Notes: generated by a model from the sequence alone, not told the origin. A stretch of DNA of 64,000 nt from Kribbella sp. VKM Ac-2568 (GCF_004345365.1 NZ_SLVF01000013.1:216084-280083), one strand, 5' to 3'. Counted from the stretch's first letter, positions 43,780 through 53,078 are shown. Numbers and translations are program-made.

Positions 43780-45897
43780 TCAGGGTGGTACGCCCTGCGG
43801 GCCGTGCACTTCTCGGGCCCACAGCCAGTCGACGGTGCGGTCGACGCCCCGGGCGAGGTGGCGGCGGTAGGTGGTGAAGGGTAGGCCGAGCACCTCGGCG
43901 GCGCGTTCCTGGGTGGCGGCGGGTCGTAGGAAGGTGCGGTCTATGGCCCGGAAGGGTCTGTCGTCACGGGGGTCGGCCTGGAGCGAATCAGCGGCCTCCA
44001 GGACGAGGGCACGAAGCGTGTCGGCGGATGAGTCACCGTGGTCGCGGACCAGCCTGGATCGCAGCAGCGGATTGTCGGCGAGCCGATCCGGCCGGTGCAG
44101 GAACCGCAGGGCGGCACGGACCGCCTGGGCGAATTCGGGCTGGGAAAGCACCAGTTCCGGGTCGGCGCCGGTAGGCGGTCCGGCCGGGGCGCCGATCTCC
44201 CGGTCGGACATCAGCTCCAGCCACTCCAAAGGCCCCAGCCGCCGGAAGTCGTGGGCGAAGACGGCGTAGTGATGGTTGCCGATGTCGTACTCCGCCTCGT
44301 GGGCCCGGTGGTAGTCGATGTAGGCGAAGAAGGGTTCCCAGAAGGCTGCGTCCTCGTAACACGCGATGAAGTCCCACGACAGGCGCGGGGTGGTGAGGAT
44401 GTGCTGGATGTGCCACGCGGTGATCACGTTGTTCGACGCAGACGGACTTTGGTAGGCATCGCGATCCATCAAGAACCTGGCCGCATGAACACTCTCGCCT
44501 GGCCGCGGCGGGCCGTGTCGCTGCGCGTACTCCCAGATCGCCGCGGCGCCGGGGTCGGCGGCGAGATCCGACTCGCCGGCCTGATCGAGGGTGATCGCCC
44601 CGCCGTACCCGATCGGCTCGCCTGTTCCGGCGCGGATGGCAATGAACGTCGCAGCAGGATGCTCCATCCAGTGCCCCACCAGCTCGGCCTGCTCGGCACT
44701 CTGGTGCCTCCTGGTCATCGCGAGGATCGGAGTACGGTCCTCGTCGCGAAGCTCGTCCGGGAACGCGTGACCGAAGGATTCCCAGTCCCAGAAGCTCCGC
44801 ATCGCCGGGTTGTTGCGGTGCAGGAAGATGATGTCGGCAGCCCACCGGTGCTGTTCCAGTCCCCTGGTACGGCGTGCCTGCTCCACCAGGTGCCGACGTA
44901 CCCGCCGGTGCAGGTCGGCGTACGAGGCGCGGTCCCGCCAGCGCAGATCCGCGTCGAGGACATCCCGCGCCACGTCGTGCGGGAACACGCCGTACGGGTC
45001 CTCCTCGATGAACGACAGCCCGCGCAGCCAGCCGAACAGCTCATGCGTGTCGTCGCCGCCGAGCGCCGTACGCAGCAGGTCCTCCGTGGTGAACCGGGCG
45101 TGTGCGCAGGCCTCCAACGCTTCCCGGTGCCGTGGGCTGGGGACCCACTCGACGAAGTGTTCGAGCAGTACCCGAACCACATCCGGCGTTTCCTGCAGGG
45201 ACAAGCCCGGCGCGAGGGCACCACGGTGCTGCTCGACGACGTCCGCCAGCAGGGACAAGGCGAGCGGATGCCCGTGAGTCATCTCGAGCACCCGTCGATG
45301 CAAGTCCTCGGGCACACCTGCGGCGTCGAGGTAGGACCGTGCGTCGTCGGGTTGCAGGTTGCGCAGGGCAACTACTCGCAACAGCTCGCCCCAGCCGGGA
45401 TCGCTCGCCCACTGCGGCGAAGGCGGCGTACGCCCGGCCACCACGACCAGCGCGCCCGCGGGCAACTCCGGCAGGAACTCCTCACGCAGCCAGTTGTCCA
45501 GAGGCACCAACTGCTCGTAGGTGTCGATGAAGAGAATCGGGCGACGGTGCGTAGCGAAGCTCTCCAGTGGTGCTGCTCGTTCCGGCAGGCCGAGGGCCGC
45601 GCCGAGTGCGGCGTAGAACGCGGGCGGCGACGGCTCGATCGTCCGGGCGTCCAGCCGCACCGCCGTAGCACCCGCCTCCTCGGCGGCCTCGGCGAGAGCG
45701 CCGAGCAAAGCGGTCTTCCCGATCCCACCCGGCCCGTGAACGAACAGCACAGTGAAGCCGGACTCGTCCGACGTCAACGCAGTCCGGAACAACTCGAGCT
45801 CACAGGTCCGCCCGACGAACCGCCGGCGCCGCGCCTGCCGAAGCCGATCCGCAAGTGTGATCGCACCGAGCTGTGCCGACTTGTCACGGCTCGCCAT
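43780..45897 (-). CDS. AAA/STAND-like ATPase with C-terminal HTH
   Basis: A 705-residue protein. An N-terminal P-loop NTPase has Walker A HGPGGIGKTAL (Lys61) and Walker B PILFIDTYEQL (Asp125). The middle (~240-560) is helical, and the C-terminus ends with a predicted HTH (RAAEVLGLPFTTYRRHLARG). It has the plan of a signal-transducing ATPase regulator. It is divergent from the FAD oxidoreductase, with an 11-bp tandem repeat in the gap, so it may activate that gene. Ligand unknown. Confidence 0.78.
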   Translation of the reverse strand: MASRDKSAQLGAITLADRLRQARRRRFVGRTCELELFRTALTSDESGFTVLFVHGPGGIGKTALLGALAEAAEEAGATAVRLDARTIEPSPPAFYAALGAALGLPERAAPLESFATHRRPILFIDTYEQLVPLDNWLREEFLPELPAGALVVVAGRTPPSPQWASDPGWGELLRVVALRNLQPDDARSYLDAAGVPEDLHRRVLEMTHGHPLALSLLADVVEQHRGALAPGLSLQETPDVVRVLLEHFVEWVPSPRHREALEACAHARFTTEDLLRTALGGDDTHELFGWLRGLSFIEEDPYGVFPHDVARDVLDADLRWRDRASYADLHRRVRRHLVEQARRTRGLEQHRWAADIIFLHRNNPAMRSFWDWESFGHAFPDELRDEDRTPILAMTRRHQSAEQAELVGHWMEHPAATFIAIRAGTGEPIGYGGAITLDQAGESDLAADPGAAAIWEYAQRHGPPRPGESVHAARFLMDRDAYQSPSASNNVITAWHIQHILTTPRLSWDFIACYEDAAFWEPFFAYIDYHRAHEAEYDIGNHHYAVFAHDFRRLGPLEWLELMSDREIGAPAGPPTGADPELVLSQPEFAQAVRAALRFLHRPDRLADNPLLRSRLVRDHGDSSADTLRALVLEAADSLQADPRDDRPFRAIDRTFLRPAATQERAAEVLGLPFTTYRRHLARGVDRTVDWLWAREVHGPQGVPP

Positions 45898-46005
45898 GCG
45901 CTACCCCCTTCGACGCTCCGAAGCATCCTCGTGCGCCGCGCCTCAGTCCAACCTGCCTCTCGCCCGGCGGGCGGTCAAGACGGCTGGGCATCCCGTACGG
46001 CGTTC

Positions 46006-46029
46006 GGACAGTGATTGGACAGTGATTGG
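46006..46029. promoter_or_regulatory. Tandem 11-bp direct repeat upstream of FAD oxidoreductase
   Basis: GGACAGTGATT occurs twice without spacer (46006-46016, 46017-46027). An 11-bp period equals one helical turn and is typical of activator sites read from one DNA face, as with SARP regulators. It lies ~65 bp before the FAD gene start, downstream-facing from the AAA regulator. Confidence 0.42.
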
Positions 46030-46092
46030 CCTGGAAGGTGAGCACTCCGATGCCGCACTCTTCCTGCACACAGACAGCTCCGGAGGTGTGAC

Positions 46093-47514
46093 ATGGCGGA
46101 AATCCTCGTGCTGGGCGCCGGTCTGAACGGCCTGGTCACCGCGATGCTGCTGGCCCACGACGGCCACAGCGTGACGATCCTGGAACGCGACGACGCCCCG
46201 CCCCGCGACGATGCCGAGAACGCCTGGCTCGAGTGGCACCGGCCGGGCGTCAACCAGTTCCGCCAGTTGCACTTCATGCTGCCCCGCTGGCGGGCGCTGA
46301 TGCAGCAGGAACTGCCGGCCGTGCTCGAGCAGGTGATCGCCTTCGGCGGCTCCCGCCTGAACGTGTTCGCTGAACTTCCCCCCGACCTGACTGGCGGCTG
46401 GCGCGCCGGCGACGAGCGGTTCGAGACGGTGACGGCCCGGCGTCCGGTCCTCGAGGCAGCAGCCGCAACCGTCGGCCAGAGAAGCCACGGCGTCTCGATC
46501 CGCCGCGGCGTCAAGGTCACCGGATTGCTCACCGGGCCCCGAGTGATCGCAGCAGCGCCACATGTAACCGGTGTCGTGATCGACGGCGGCGCAGTACTCC
46601 GTGCCGATCTCGTCGTCGACGCGGCAGGGCGACGATCGCCCGTCGGCGCCATGATCGAGTCCGCCGGAGGCCGCCGCCCCGACGAGGAGCTCGAGGACTC
46701 AGGATTCGTGTACTACGCCCGCCATTTCCGTTCGGCAGACGGGTCCCGCCCCACCGCCCTCGGCCCACTGCTCCAGCACTTCGACAGCGTGTCGGTCCTG
46801 ACCCTTCCCGGGGACAACGACACCTGGGGCGTCGGGTTCACCACGTCCGCGCGGGACAAGCAGTTGCGCGGGCTGCGCGACGCCTCCGCCTGGCAGGCCG
46901 CGTTGAAGCTCTACCCGACCGCCGCCCACTGGGGCGAGGCCGACCCGATCACCGACGTACAGGTGATCGCCGGTATCGAGGACCGCTACCACCGGTACGT
47001 CGTCGACGGCGAACCGGTGGTCACCGGGCTCGTCGCGATCGGCGACGCGTGGGCTTGCACCAACCCCTCGCTCGGGCGCGGCGCGTCGATCGGGATGCTG
47101 CACGCCTGCGCGCTCCGTGACCTGCTCCGCGACGTCAGCCCGGACCAGCCGGAGAAGCTCGTCCGGCGGTTCGACGAGATCACCGAGAGCACAGTCACCC
47201 CGCTGTATCGAATGACCCTCGCCTTCGACCGGCACCGCCTGAACGAGATCGCCGCCGACGTCGCCGGCGAGACCTACCAAACCTCAGACGCCAGCTGGGC
47301 GATGACCAAAGCGCTGTACGCAGCCGCACAACAAGACCCCGACGTACTGCGTGCCTACGCGTCCGTCGCGTCGATGCTCTGCACTCCCCCGGAGGCACTG
47401 GCAGCCCTCGGCATGGTCAGCAAAGTCCTCACTCTCGGCGCCAACGCCCCCCAATACCCGACGCCTGGCCCCACCCGCGCGGAACTCCTCTCCACGATCG
47501 CCGGCCCACGCTGA
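46093..47514 (+). CDS. FAD-dependent oxidoreductase (monooxygenase-like)
   Basis: A 473-residue flavoprotein: N-terminal GxGxxG Rossmann loop (ILVLGAGLNGLVTAMLLAHD), the DG-type motif in LRADLVVDAAGRRSPVG, and the GD motif (VAIGDAWACTNPSLGRGAS) that binds FAD ribityl phosphate. The plan is that of group A aromatic or tetracycline-type monooxygenases and halogenase relatives. Substrate unknown. An epoxide-hydrolase-like gene follows after 38 nt, suggesting a small oxidation pathway. Confidence 0.85.
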   Translation: MAEILVLGAGLNGLVTAMLLAHDGHSVTILERDDAPPRDDAENAWLEWHRPGVNQFRQLHFMLPRWRALMQQELPAVLEQVIAFGGSRLNVFAELPPDLTGGWRAGDERFETVTARRPVLEAAAATVGQRSHGVSIRRGVKVTGLLTGPRVIAAAPHVTGVVIDGGAVLRADLVVDAAGRRSPVGAMIESAGGRRPDEELEDSGFVYYARHFRSADGSRPTALGPLLQHFDSVSVLTLPGDNDTWGVGFTTSARDKQLRGLRDASAWQAALKLYPTAAHWGEADPITDVQVIAGIEDRYHRYVVDGEPVVTGLVAIGDAWACTNPSLGRGASIGMLHACALRDLLRDVSPDQPEKLVRRFDEITESTVTPLYRMTLAFDRHRLNEIAADVAGETYQTSDASWAMTKALYAAAQQDPDVLRAYASVASMLCTPPEALAALGMVSKVLTLGANAPQYPTPGPTRAELLSTIAGPR

Positions 47515-47552
47515 CGCCACTGCAACCAGCCGAAACCAGCAGGGAGCTCACC

Positions 47553-48389
47553 ATGCGCTTGGACATCAACGGAACAATCCTCGAGGTCGAGGACCTTGGC
47601 GACGGCGAGCCCGTCCTCCTACTCCACGGCTGGCCCGACTGCCACGACGTCTGGCGCCACCAGATCACCCCGCTCGGCGAGGCCGGGTACCGAACCATCG
47701 CGCCCGACCTTCGCGGCTTCGGTCACTCCGACAAGCCCGACACCGTCGCGAGCTACGGCATGATCCAGATGGTCAGCGACCTCATCGGACTCCTCGACGT
47801 GCTCGGGACACCCCAGGCCCATGTCGTGGGCCACGACTGGGGCGGCGCGATCGGCGCAGTACTCGCCGCCTTGTCGCCCGAACGAGTCACCAGCCTGACC
47901 TGCTTGTCAGTCGGCCACCCCGGGGCGTTCGCCGCCGCAGGCTGGGAACAACGCGAGAAGTCGTGGTACATGCTGCTGTTCCAGTTCCCCGGCATCGCCG
48001 AACAGTGGCTCGCCGCCGACGACTTCGCCAACCTCCGCAACTGGAGCCGGCACCCTGACATCGACACCGTCGTCGAACATCTCCGCGACCCCGCGGCCCT
48101 CACAGCGAGCCTCGCCCTGTACCGGGCGATCCTGCCGCCGGAATCGCTGATCCGGCCTCCGGCAGAGCTCCCGCCCATCCAGGCACCGACCATGGGGCTC
48201 TGGAGCACGGACGATCTCGCCATCACCGAACAGGCCCTGACCGGCACCGGCGCCTTCGTCAACGCCCCCTGGCGCTACGAGCGAATCGACAACACCGGCC
48301 ACTGGCCACAACTCGACGCCCCCGACCGGGTAAACACCCTCCTCCTCGACTTCCTAGCCAACCTCCCCACCCCCGCAGCAGCCCACTGA
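47553..48389 (+). CDS. Alpha/beta hydrolase, epoxide hydrolase-like
   Basis: A 278-residue alpha/beta hydrolase. Oxyanion motif HGWPD, nucleophile Asp in HVVGHDWGGAIGAVLA, acid Asp in MGLWSTDD and His in IDNTGHWPQLDAPD. An Asp nucleophile with HGxP is typical of epoxide hydrolases, which open epoxides through an ester intermediate. A logical partner of the preceding monooxygenase. AGGGAG site. Confidence 0.87.
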   Translation: MRLDINGTILEVEDLGDGEPVLLLHGWPDCHDVWRHQITPLGEAGYRTIAPDLRGFGHSDKPDTVASYGMIQMVSDLIGLLDVLGTPQAHVVGHDWGGAIGAVLAALSPERVTSLTCLSVGHPGAFAAAGWEQREKSWYMLLFQFPGIAEQWLAADDFANLRNWSRHPDIDTVVEHLRDPAALTASLALYRAILPPESLIRPPAELPPIQAPTMGLWSTDDLAITEQALTGTGAFVNAPWRYERIDNTGHWPQLDAPDRVNTLLLDFLANLPTPAAAH

Positions 48390-48446
48390 CGCGCCGAACC
48401 CGCCGGAGTTCCCATCGGAGGCGATGGTTTCGCGGTCGGCGCCGTA

Positions 48447-48890
48447 TTACGGGCCAGCGTGACCGTGGCCCGCGAACTCTGCCGGGTAGGCATGAACGAC
48501 GGCTTTTCGCAGGCGCGGTACGGCGTGGGTGACTTCGTGTTCGGCGTTGTGGGCAAGGCGATGAGCCTCTGCGCCGTCAAAGGTGTCGACCACCAGGTCG
48601 ACACCTGCGTGGAGCTCGTGGCCGATCCAGCGCATCCGCACTCGCCGCACCGACTGGCCCAGGGAGTGCGGCGAGAGCATCCTCCGCCTAGTCGACGGCG
48701 GCGGGGTCCACTGCCGTCGACTAGGCGCCGGAACACGTCGCGCCCCGCGGTACGCAGTACGCAGTACGACGAGGATGGCGAGGGTGATCAGCAGACCGAT
48801 GAGCGGATCCGCCAGTGGGAATCCGGCGGCGACACCGGCCGCGCCGAGCACGACAGCCAGCGAGGTCAGACCGTCGGTGCGGGCGTGCAG
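48447..48890 (-). pseudogene. Cation diffusion facilitator gene, truncated and frameshifted
   Basis: Reading the minus strand from ~48890, HARTDGLTSLAVVLGAAGVA leads into helices (FPLADPLIGLLITLAILVVL) and the C-terminal CDF domain (VRRVRMRWIGHELHAGVDLV, ending PAEFAGHGHAGP). Between them the frame is lost: DVFRRL-like sequence is in another frame around 48690-48745. The first three to four helices are missing. Its 5' side joins abruptly to a LuxR HTH fragment at ~48890. Confidence 0.72.
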
Positions 48891-49092
48891 TCCAGGCGGG
48901 CGGCGATCTCCCGGTTGCTCAGGCCCTCACTGACCAGCCCCGCGATCCGACTCCCCCAACACCGGTCAGCATCAGCAGACGGCAGCTCGACAGCAACCGC
49001 CTCGTGTCCGCTAGATCACGGCGGCGCCCCATGAAACTCGTCAGCTCAGCCGGCAACCGTCCACGAACCGCCGCAGGCCTCGACTCAGCCAT
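48891..49092 (-). pseudogene. LuxR-family ATPase regulator with internal deletion
   Basis: From the ATG at 49092, a normal AfsR/LuxR-type ATPase start (LPAELTSFMGRRRDLADTRR, LMLTGVGGVG) stops in the middle of its Walker A loop. The next bases, shifted in frame, encode the start of a LuxR HTH (RIAGLVSEGLSNREIAARL), which stops mid-helix at the CDF fragment. Two deletion junctions within ~60 bp have removed most of the gene (typically >800 residues). Confidence 0.65.
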
Positions 49093-49274
49093 GGCTCAGC
49101 CATGCCTCAGCCATGGCGCGGATCCTGCTGCTTGGGACCGGCTCGAGCCGCCACACTGATGGAGGGGCGGCCTCGCCATCGCTGCCTCTGGTTACGCCTT
49201 GTCGCTGGCGGCGGAGCTGCGCCGCCGGGTTAGTGCCGGCGTGCCAGTCAGGGGTGGACCGCAGGTAGCGTCCA

Positions 49275-49808
49275 TCACCCGACGGGCTGCCGGTTTCCGT
49301 CAACCTGTCCGGAACTGCTGAGCGCCGCCGCAGCCTGCTCGCCATTGCCCGAGTAGAGGACGATGACGTTGATGATGGCCGCAGGGACCAGCAGGCAGAG
49401 AGCCACGACGAGCGTCAACGGCGAGACATCGGCGCTTGAGTCGATGAGGTCCCAGCGGCCGATCGCGATCGCCGCGCCGATGCAAGCCAGGAGTGATGTC
49501 TCGAGTACGTTGAGGTGTTCGTTGGCGCGCACGTGGAACCCAGCGGCCATCAGGCCGATGACGGCGAGCCCGATGGCCGCCAGGGGGGTCAGCCACGGCA
49601 GCGTTCCGGTCGCCTTGGGCAGCACCAGACCCACGGCGGCGAGGACCTCCGCGACGCCAACGAGGATCACCTGGGCGCGGGGCAGGTCGGCGAACCCGGT
49701 CCAGCGGTCGATACCGCGGCCGACGACCTTCGGGACTCCACCCGCGAGAAAGAAGAGGGCAAGGAAGCCTTGGGCGGTCCAGAGGACGACATGCAACGTT
49801 GTGTTCAT
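49275..49808 (-). CDS. DoxX family membrane protein
   Basis: A 177-residue four-helix protein with the DoxX pattern: WTAQGFLALFFLAGGVPKVV, VILVGVAEVLAAVGLVLPKA, WLTPLAAIGLAVIGLMAAGF. DoxX-like proteins take part in thiosulfate oxidation or redox-stress responses; here the role is unknown. The C-terminus is hydrophilic. An AT-rich dyad at 49917-49941 lies ~110 bp before its start. It is followed upstream by a MarR gene on the same strand. Confidence 0.82.
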   Translation of the reverse strand: MNTTLHVVLWTAQGFLALFFLAGGVPKVVGRGIDRWTGFADLPRAQVILVGVAEVLAAVGLVLPKATGTLPWLTPLAAIGLAVIGLMAAGFHVRANEHLNVLETSLLACIGAAIAIGRWDLIDSSADVSPLTLVVALCLLVPAAIINVIVLYSGNGEQAAAALSSSGQVDGNRQPVG

Positions 49809-49916
49809 GTTACTGCTCCTTCGCGTACGGGAAGGTCTGGCGGTCGGATCGTCGCTGCTTCCCTCTGCGGGACGCTTCCTTCCGCTGCCCACCGCGACGC
49901 CGAAAATTTGCATGAG

Positions 49917-49941
49917 AGATAATATGAGAACCGTATCATCT
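49917..49941. promoter_or_regulatory. AT-rich dyad A (AGATARTATR type) upstream of DoxX
   Basis: AGATAATATG, 5-nt spacer, CGTATCATCT: arms match at 8 of 10 positions. It stands out as AT-rich in a GC-rich context. The rest of the 592-bp gap between DoxX and MarR (49809-50400) holds no recognisable gene. Confidence 0.6.
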
Positions 49942-50400
49942 GTGTTCAGCATCAGCAAGCGCGCCGGAGGGCGGCGACCTCGACGATCCAGTCCTCGGAG
50001 TCGTCGCCTGTCGTGGATGACCTCCGACCAATCACGGCGACCTTCGAGCACATGTGCTATTGATACCTATGGATCTCGTGTAATGGAGTGCGAATCCACC
50101 GCCGCATCCAAGCGGAGTTGCACGAGGCAAGAGCATGCTCAGCTGCCGCACCTCGAGTCCGGGACTCCCGTTGGCGATTTGTCCCTCGACGGACCCCGGC
50201 CCACACGAGCGTGGCGTTCGGCTCCTCCCGGCTGTCGGCCTCGCTGGTGGTGAGGAGTCAGCAGCGTGACCGAACCCGGCGAGGCAGCTCCCTGGCAACG
50301 ATCACCTTGACCCAGGGTCTCCGAGAGGGATCGCACCATGAAACCCCTCCACCTGCGGCCATCGCCAAGTGATCCCTGAAGGCCTGAAGCGGCCCGAGAG

Positions 50401-50895
50401 CTAGGCTTCGGCCTCAGCGAGCGTCGCAGTGGCGGACTGGCCGGCGGTGGTCGTGCGTCGGAGGAAGTCGACGACGAGCTCCAGGTCGCCCTCGGAGTAG
50501 TCCGCCAGGACGTCGTCCATCGTGCTGTTCATGCCCGAGTAGAGGTGGAAGACCTCGGCGTTGCGGTCGCGGAGGGCGCGCACAGTGACGGCACGGCGGT
50601 CGGTGGCCTCCGGGTCGCGTTCACGCGTGATCCAGCCTCCCCGTTGCAGGCGGTCGAGCACGCCCGTCATCGTCGCTGGATGCAGCCCCGCCCGCCTTGC
50701 CACGGTGCTCGGGCTCATCGGGCCGTACCGGCTGATGAGCTCAAGGCAGTCCAGGTCGACGTCCTTCAATTCGAGGTGCGTGCCGACCTGGTGGTTGAGC
50801 AACGACAGCTCGTTGCTCAACTCCCGCAGCAAGTCCTTGATCTCGATCGCCAGCCGCCGCCGGCGACGGGCCACGTTTGAAGACGCCGGACTCAT
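50401..50895 (-). CDS. MarR family transcriptional regulator
   Basis: A 164-residue MarR protein: DLDCLELISRYGPMSPSTVA, RRAGLHPATMTGVLDRLQRG, GWITRERDPEATDRRAVTV, the last being the winged-helix hallmark. It senses a ligand and represses nearby genes. The ATG at 50895 has GAGGAG upstream. It is the best local candidate for binding the AT-rich dyads at 49917, 52744 and 53003, but this is inference. Confidence 0.86.
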   Translation of the reverse strand: MSPASSNVARRRRRLAIEIKDLLRELSNELSLLNHQVGTHLELKDVDLDCLELISRYGPMSPSTVARRAGLHPATMTGVLDRLQRGGWITRERDPEATDRRAVTVRALRDRNAEVFHLYSGMNSTMDDVLADYSEGDLELVVDFLRRTTTAGQSATATLAEAEA

Positions 50896-50910
50896 AAAAT
50901 CTGCTCCTCG

Positions 50911-50930
50911 TGTCGTACGACGTACGCACA
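50911..50930. promoter_or_regulatory. TCGTACGACGTACG palindromic element before MarR
   Basis: An imperfect palindrome (TGTCGTACGACGTACGCACA) lies 16-35 bp before the MarR start. MarR proteins usually bind such elements to control themselves. It differs from the AT-rich dyads of neighbouring genes. Confidence 0.45.
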
Positions 50931-51573
50931 ATATCCTACTCAGCCTGCGCCTATCTGCACCACGAAAGACACCGAGCGCGGCGATGGTCGGCGGTACGAT
51001 CGCCAGCTGCCACTGATCCCGCACGTCCACCACCCAATCAGCCGACGGATTCCGCATCACCCAGTCGGCCTGGCCCGAGTTGGCCCGTTGAACCTCCAAC
51101 CCGGGCCCGGCCTGGGATGGATCCCACCAGGCGCCCAACCCGGCTGCGCTCACGCCGGCGCGGTTCGTACGCTGGTCCGAGCACCACGTCTAGGCCCGCG
51201 ACCTAAGCACCCACTCGGACTGGGCACCTGCCACCACCAGCCCTCGAGTCGCCGGCTCGCCGACCTCGCCGCGAAGAACCGCGCCGTCACCAGCTCGTCG
51301 CGGATGAAGTTCTCGATCCGGTATTCGGCAGAGGTCGCCGGATAGGGCTCGGTCGACGGAATCTCACCCATTGCCGTGGTCATGGCCCAGGTCTCGATTG
51401 AGCAGCGTCGCGAACGCGCCGACCACCCTGGCCGGCGCAGGCCCGCGGCGGCTGCCGATGGTCGTGGGGCCTCCCACATGGAACGCACGGAAAGTGGCCC
51501 GGCTTCGGCGTCGACTCGTTGTCCGACGCGACTCTCAGCAAGGCCTGCCAGAGCGTCGCCATTGGTTCGTCGA
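50931..51573. other. 643-bp gap with coding-like remnants, no recognised gene
   Basis: The minus strand has protein-like stretches broken by stops and frame changes (ADWVMRNPSADWVVDVRDQW near 51030; AEYRIENFIRDELVTARFFA near 51300). They suggest a decayed gene I cannot name. No promoter, RNA gene or repeat is evident. Confidence 0.4.
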
Positions 51574-52416
51574 CTACTCGACACCGAGGGTGAATCCTCG
51601 GATGACCCGAGCGAGTTCCGCTGGCTGGTCCAGTGGGATGAGGGTGTAGCTGTCGTCTATCTCGACCAATTCGCCTAGCGGGAAGAGGTCGGTGAGGCGA
51701 CGGCCGTGCTCAGGTGGCATCACGCGGTCCCTGGTCGCCCAGACCACGAGCGCGGGACGCCTATAGCTCGGCAGATGTTCCGCCGCCTCGACCAGGAGAT
51801 GGGTGTCTGCCCCTACGGCTCGCAGCATTCGCGTGGCGTCGCGACGGATCTCGGGCTGCGTCAAGACTGGCTTCATCCATCGGGCGGTGGCAGCGTCTCC
51901 TCGCAGGGTCAGCCAGCCGAACGCAATCGGGAGCCGCCGGACGATCCGGGCGCGCATCTGCTGCATGAACAGCCCGAACATCCAGGGCGAGAGTTTGCCG
52001 GTCAGCACGAGGGTTTTGCCCGTCAATCCTGGCGGGAAGTTGTCGAACGCGTCGCAGGAGACGAGCACAACCCGTCCCACCCTGGCGGCGCCGTCGCGGA
52101 TGATCACCTGGACGAGCGCCCCGCCGGTGTCGTTGCCGACCAAGGTGACGTCCCTCAGATCGAGGCGATCGAGGAATTCCGCGACCAAGCGAGCGAGCCC
52201 GGGCAGCGACAGATCAGCGTCGGCCGGCATCGCGTGACGATGCGCGCCGAAAGGGAGCGTCGGCGCTATGCAGCGGTGATCGGCGGACAGCCCAGCGATC
52301 GGGCCGTCCCAAAGCGAGCCGTCCATCATCAACCCGTGCAACAGCACAATCGTGGGTCCGTCCCCGCCGGTGTCTTCGTACTCGACCGTCCCGGTGGAGA
52401 GCTCGATCTGCTTCAT
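51574..52416 (-). CDS. Alpha/beta hydrolase (dehalogenase/epoxide hydrolase-like)
   Basis: A 280-residue alpha/beta hydrolase. HGLMMDGSLWDG follows strand 3; the nucleophile elbow VTLVGNDTGGALVQVI has Asp, as in haloalkane dehalogenases and epoxide hydrolases. A cap domain spans ~130-200, and LVVWATRDRVMPP carries the acid. The usual C-terminal His (here in place of IDDSYTLIPLDQP) is not evident, so activity is uncertain. Its ATG overlaps the stop of the small upstream ORF (ATGA). Confidence 0.82.
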   Translation of the reverse strand: MKQIELSTGTVEYEDTGGDGPTIVLLHGLMMDGSLWDGPIAGLSADHRCIAPTLPFGAHRHAMPADADLSLPGLARLVAEFLDRLDLRDVTLVGNDTGGALVQVIIRDGAARVGRVVLVSCDAFDNFPPGLTGKTLVLTGKLSPWMFGLFMQQMRARIVRRLPIAFGWLTLRGDAATARWMKPVLTQPEIRRDATRMLRAVGADTHLLVEAAEHLPSYRRPALVVWATRDRVMPPEHGRRLTDLFPLGELVEIDDSYTLIPLDQPAELARVIRGFTLGVE

Positions 52417-52550
52417 GCCGATCTGTGCAGGGCCGTGAGTGGGCGGACCACCGGCTGATCAAGCAGGTGCCGGCGCAGGAAGGACAGCTCGGCCTCGACA
52501 ACCCGCTCATGCGCATTCATAAAGGGTGCCCTCTCGCGTTCCACAGACAT
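52413..52550 (-). CDS. Small ORF coupled to the hydrolase
   Basis: A 45-residue frame from ATG 52550 (GGAG 6 nt upstream) whose TGA overlaps the hydrolase ATG. It reads VVEAELSFLRRHLLDQPVVR near the middle, resembling a C-terminal helix. The overlap suggests translational coupling, though it may be a leader peptide or a truncated gene. No family recognised. Confidence 0.42.
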   Translation of the reverse strand: MSVERERAPFMNAHERVVEAELSFLRRHLLDQPVVRPLTALHRSA

Positions 52551-52743
52551 GACAACTCCAAGTCTCTCAGTCAGACGGCTGGACGCCGACGAGGTTTCTA
52601 GGCGTGCGGTGCGCTGCCGACTCGTCGCTGTTCGACTGTGCCGGGCGACGTGAGTTCGACTGTCCCGATCCCACCGGCCAAAGCCGGATGGCTGACGGTC
52701 GGACTCCTGCTGTGGTGTCCACTTAGCAGTGGTGTGCACTTAG

Positions 52744-52770
52744 AGATAATATACGAAAATCATACTATCT
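52744..52770. promoter_or_regulatory. AT-rich dyad B upstream of the hydrolase operon
   Basis: AGATAATATA, 7-nt spacer, CATACTATCT; half-sites fit the AGATARTATR pattern of sites A and C but with spacing 2 nt longer. It is ~195 bp before the ORF at 52550. Confidence 0.55.
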
Positions 52771-52799
52771 GATTTGCAACATATGTCAATTCGCTGTGC

Positions 52800-52922
52800 A
52801 ACTTGCCGCCGCAGGACGGCGGCTCGAAGGACTCCGGCATCGGGCGCGAGGGCGTGAAGGCTGCGCTGCTCGACCTGACCGAGGACCGCGTGCTCGCGCT
52901 CACCGGCCTCGACCTCTGCTAG
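52800..52922 (+). pseudogene. Aldehyde dehydrogenase C-terminal remnant
   Basis: Forty codons match the C-terminal end of aldehyde dehydrogenases (GGSKDSGIGREGVKAALLDL, ending at TAG 52920). The remaining ~430 residues are absent. It lies between two AT-rich dyads and carries no start signals. Confidence 0.6.
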
Positions 52923-53002
52923 GTACTGCCTGTCGCCTGAGGATGAGGCGCAACTGGAAGCCCTCTTCACTTCGTTTGTGAGACGCCTGACACAGTCGCA
53001 CC

Positions 53003-53027
53003 GGATAATGTGGAATTCATATAATCT
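53003..53027. promoter_or_regulatory. AT-rich dyad C upstream of the NAD(P)-binding gene
   Basis: GGATAATGTG, 5-nt spacer, CATATAATCT, ~52 bp before the start at 53079. Same half-site type and spacing as site A. Confidence 0.55.
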
Positions 53028-53078
53028 GGCTCTCACACGAAGATGTCTGGAACGCATCTCGCAGAGAAGGGACAGGTC

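Noticed and set aside
50088..50372. Possible IS3 OrfB trace (RIQAELHEARA) in the DoxX-MarR gap
   Set aside because: Only about ten residues resemble the family and the flanks do not continue.
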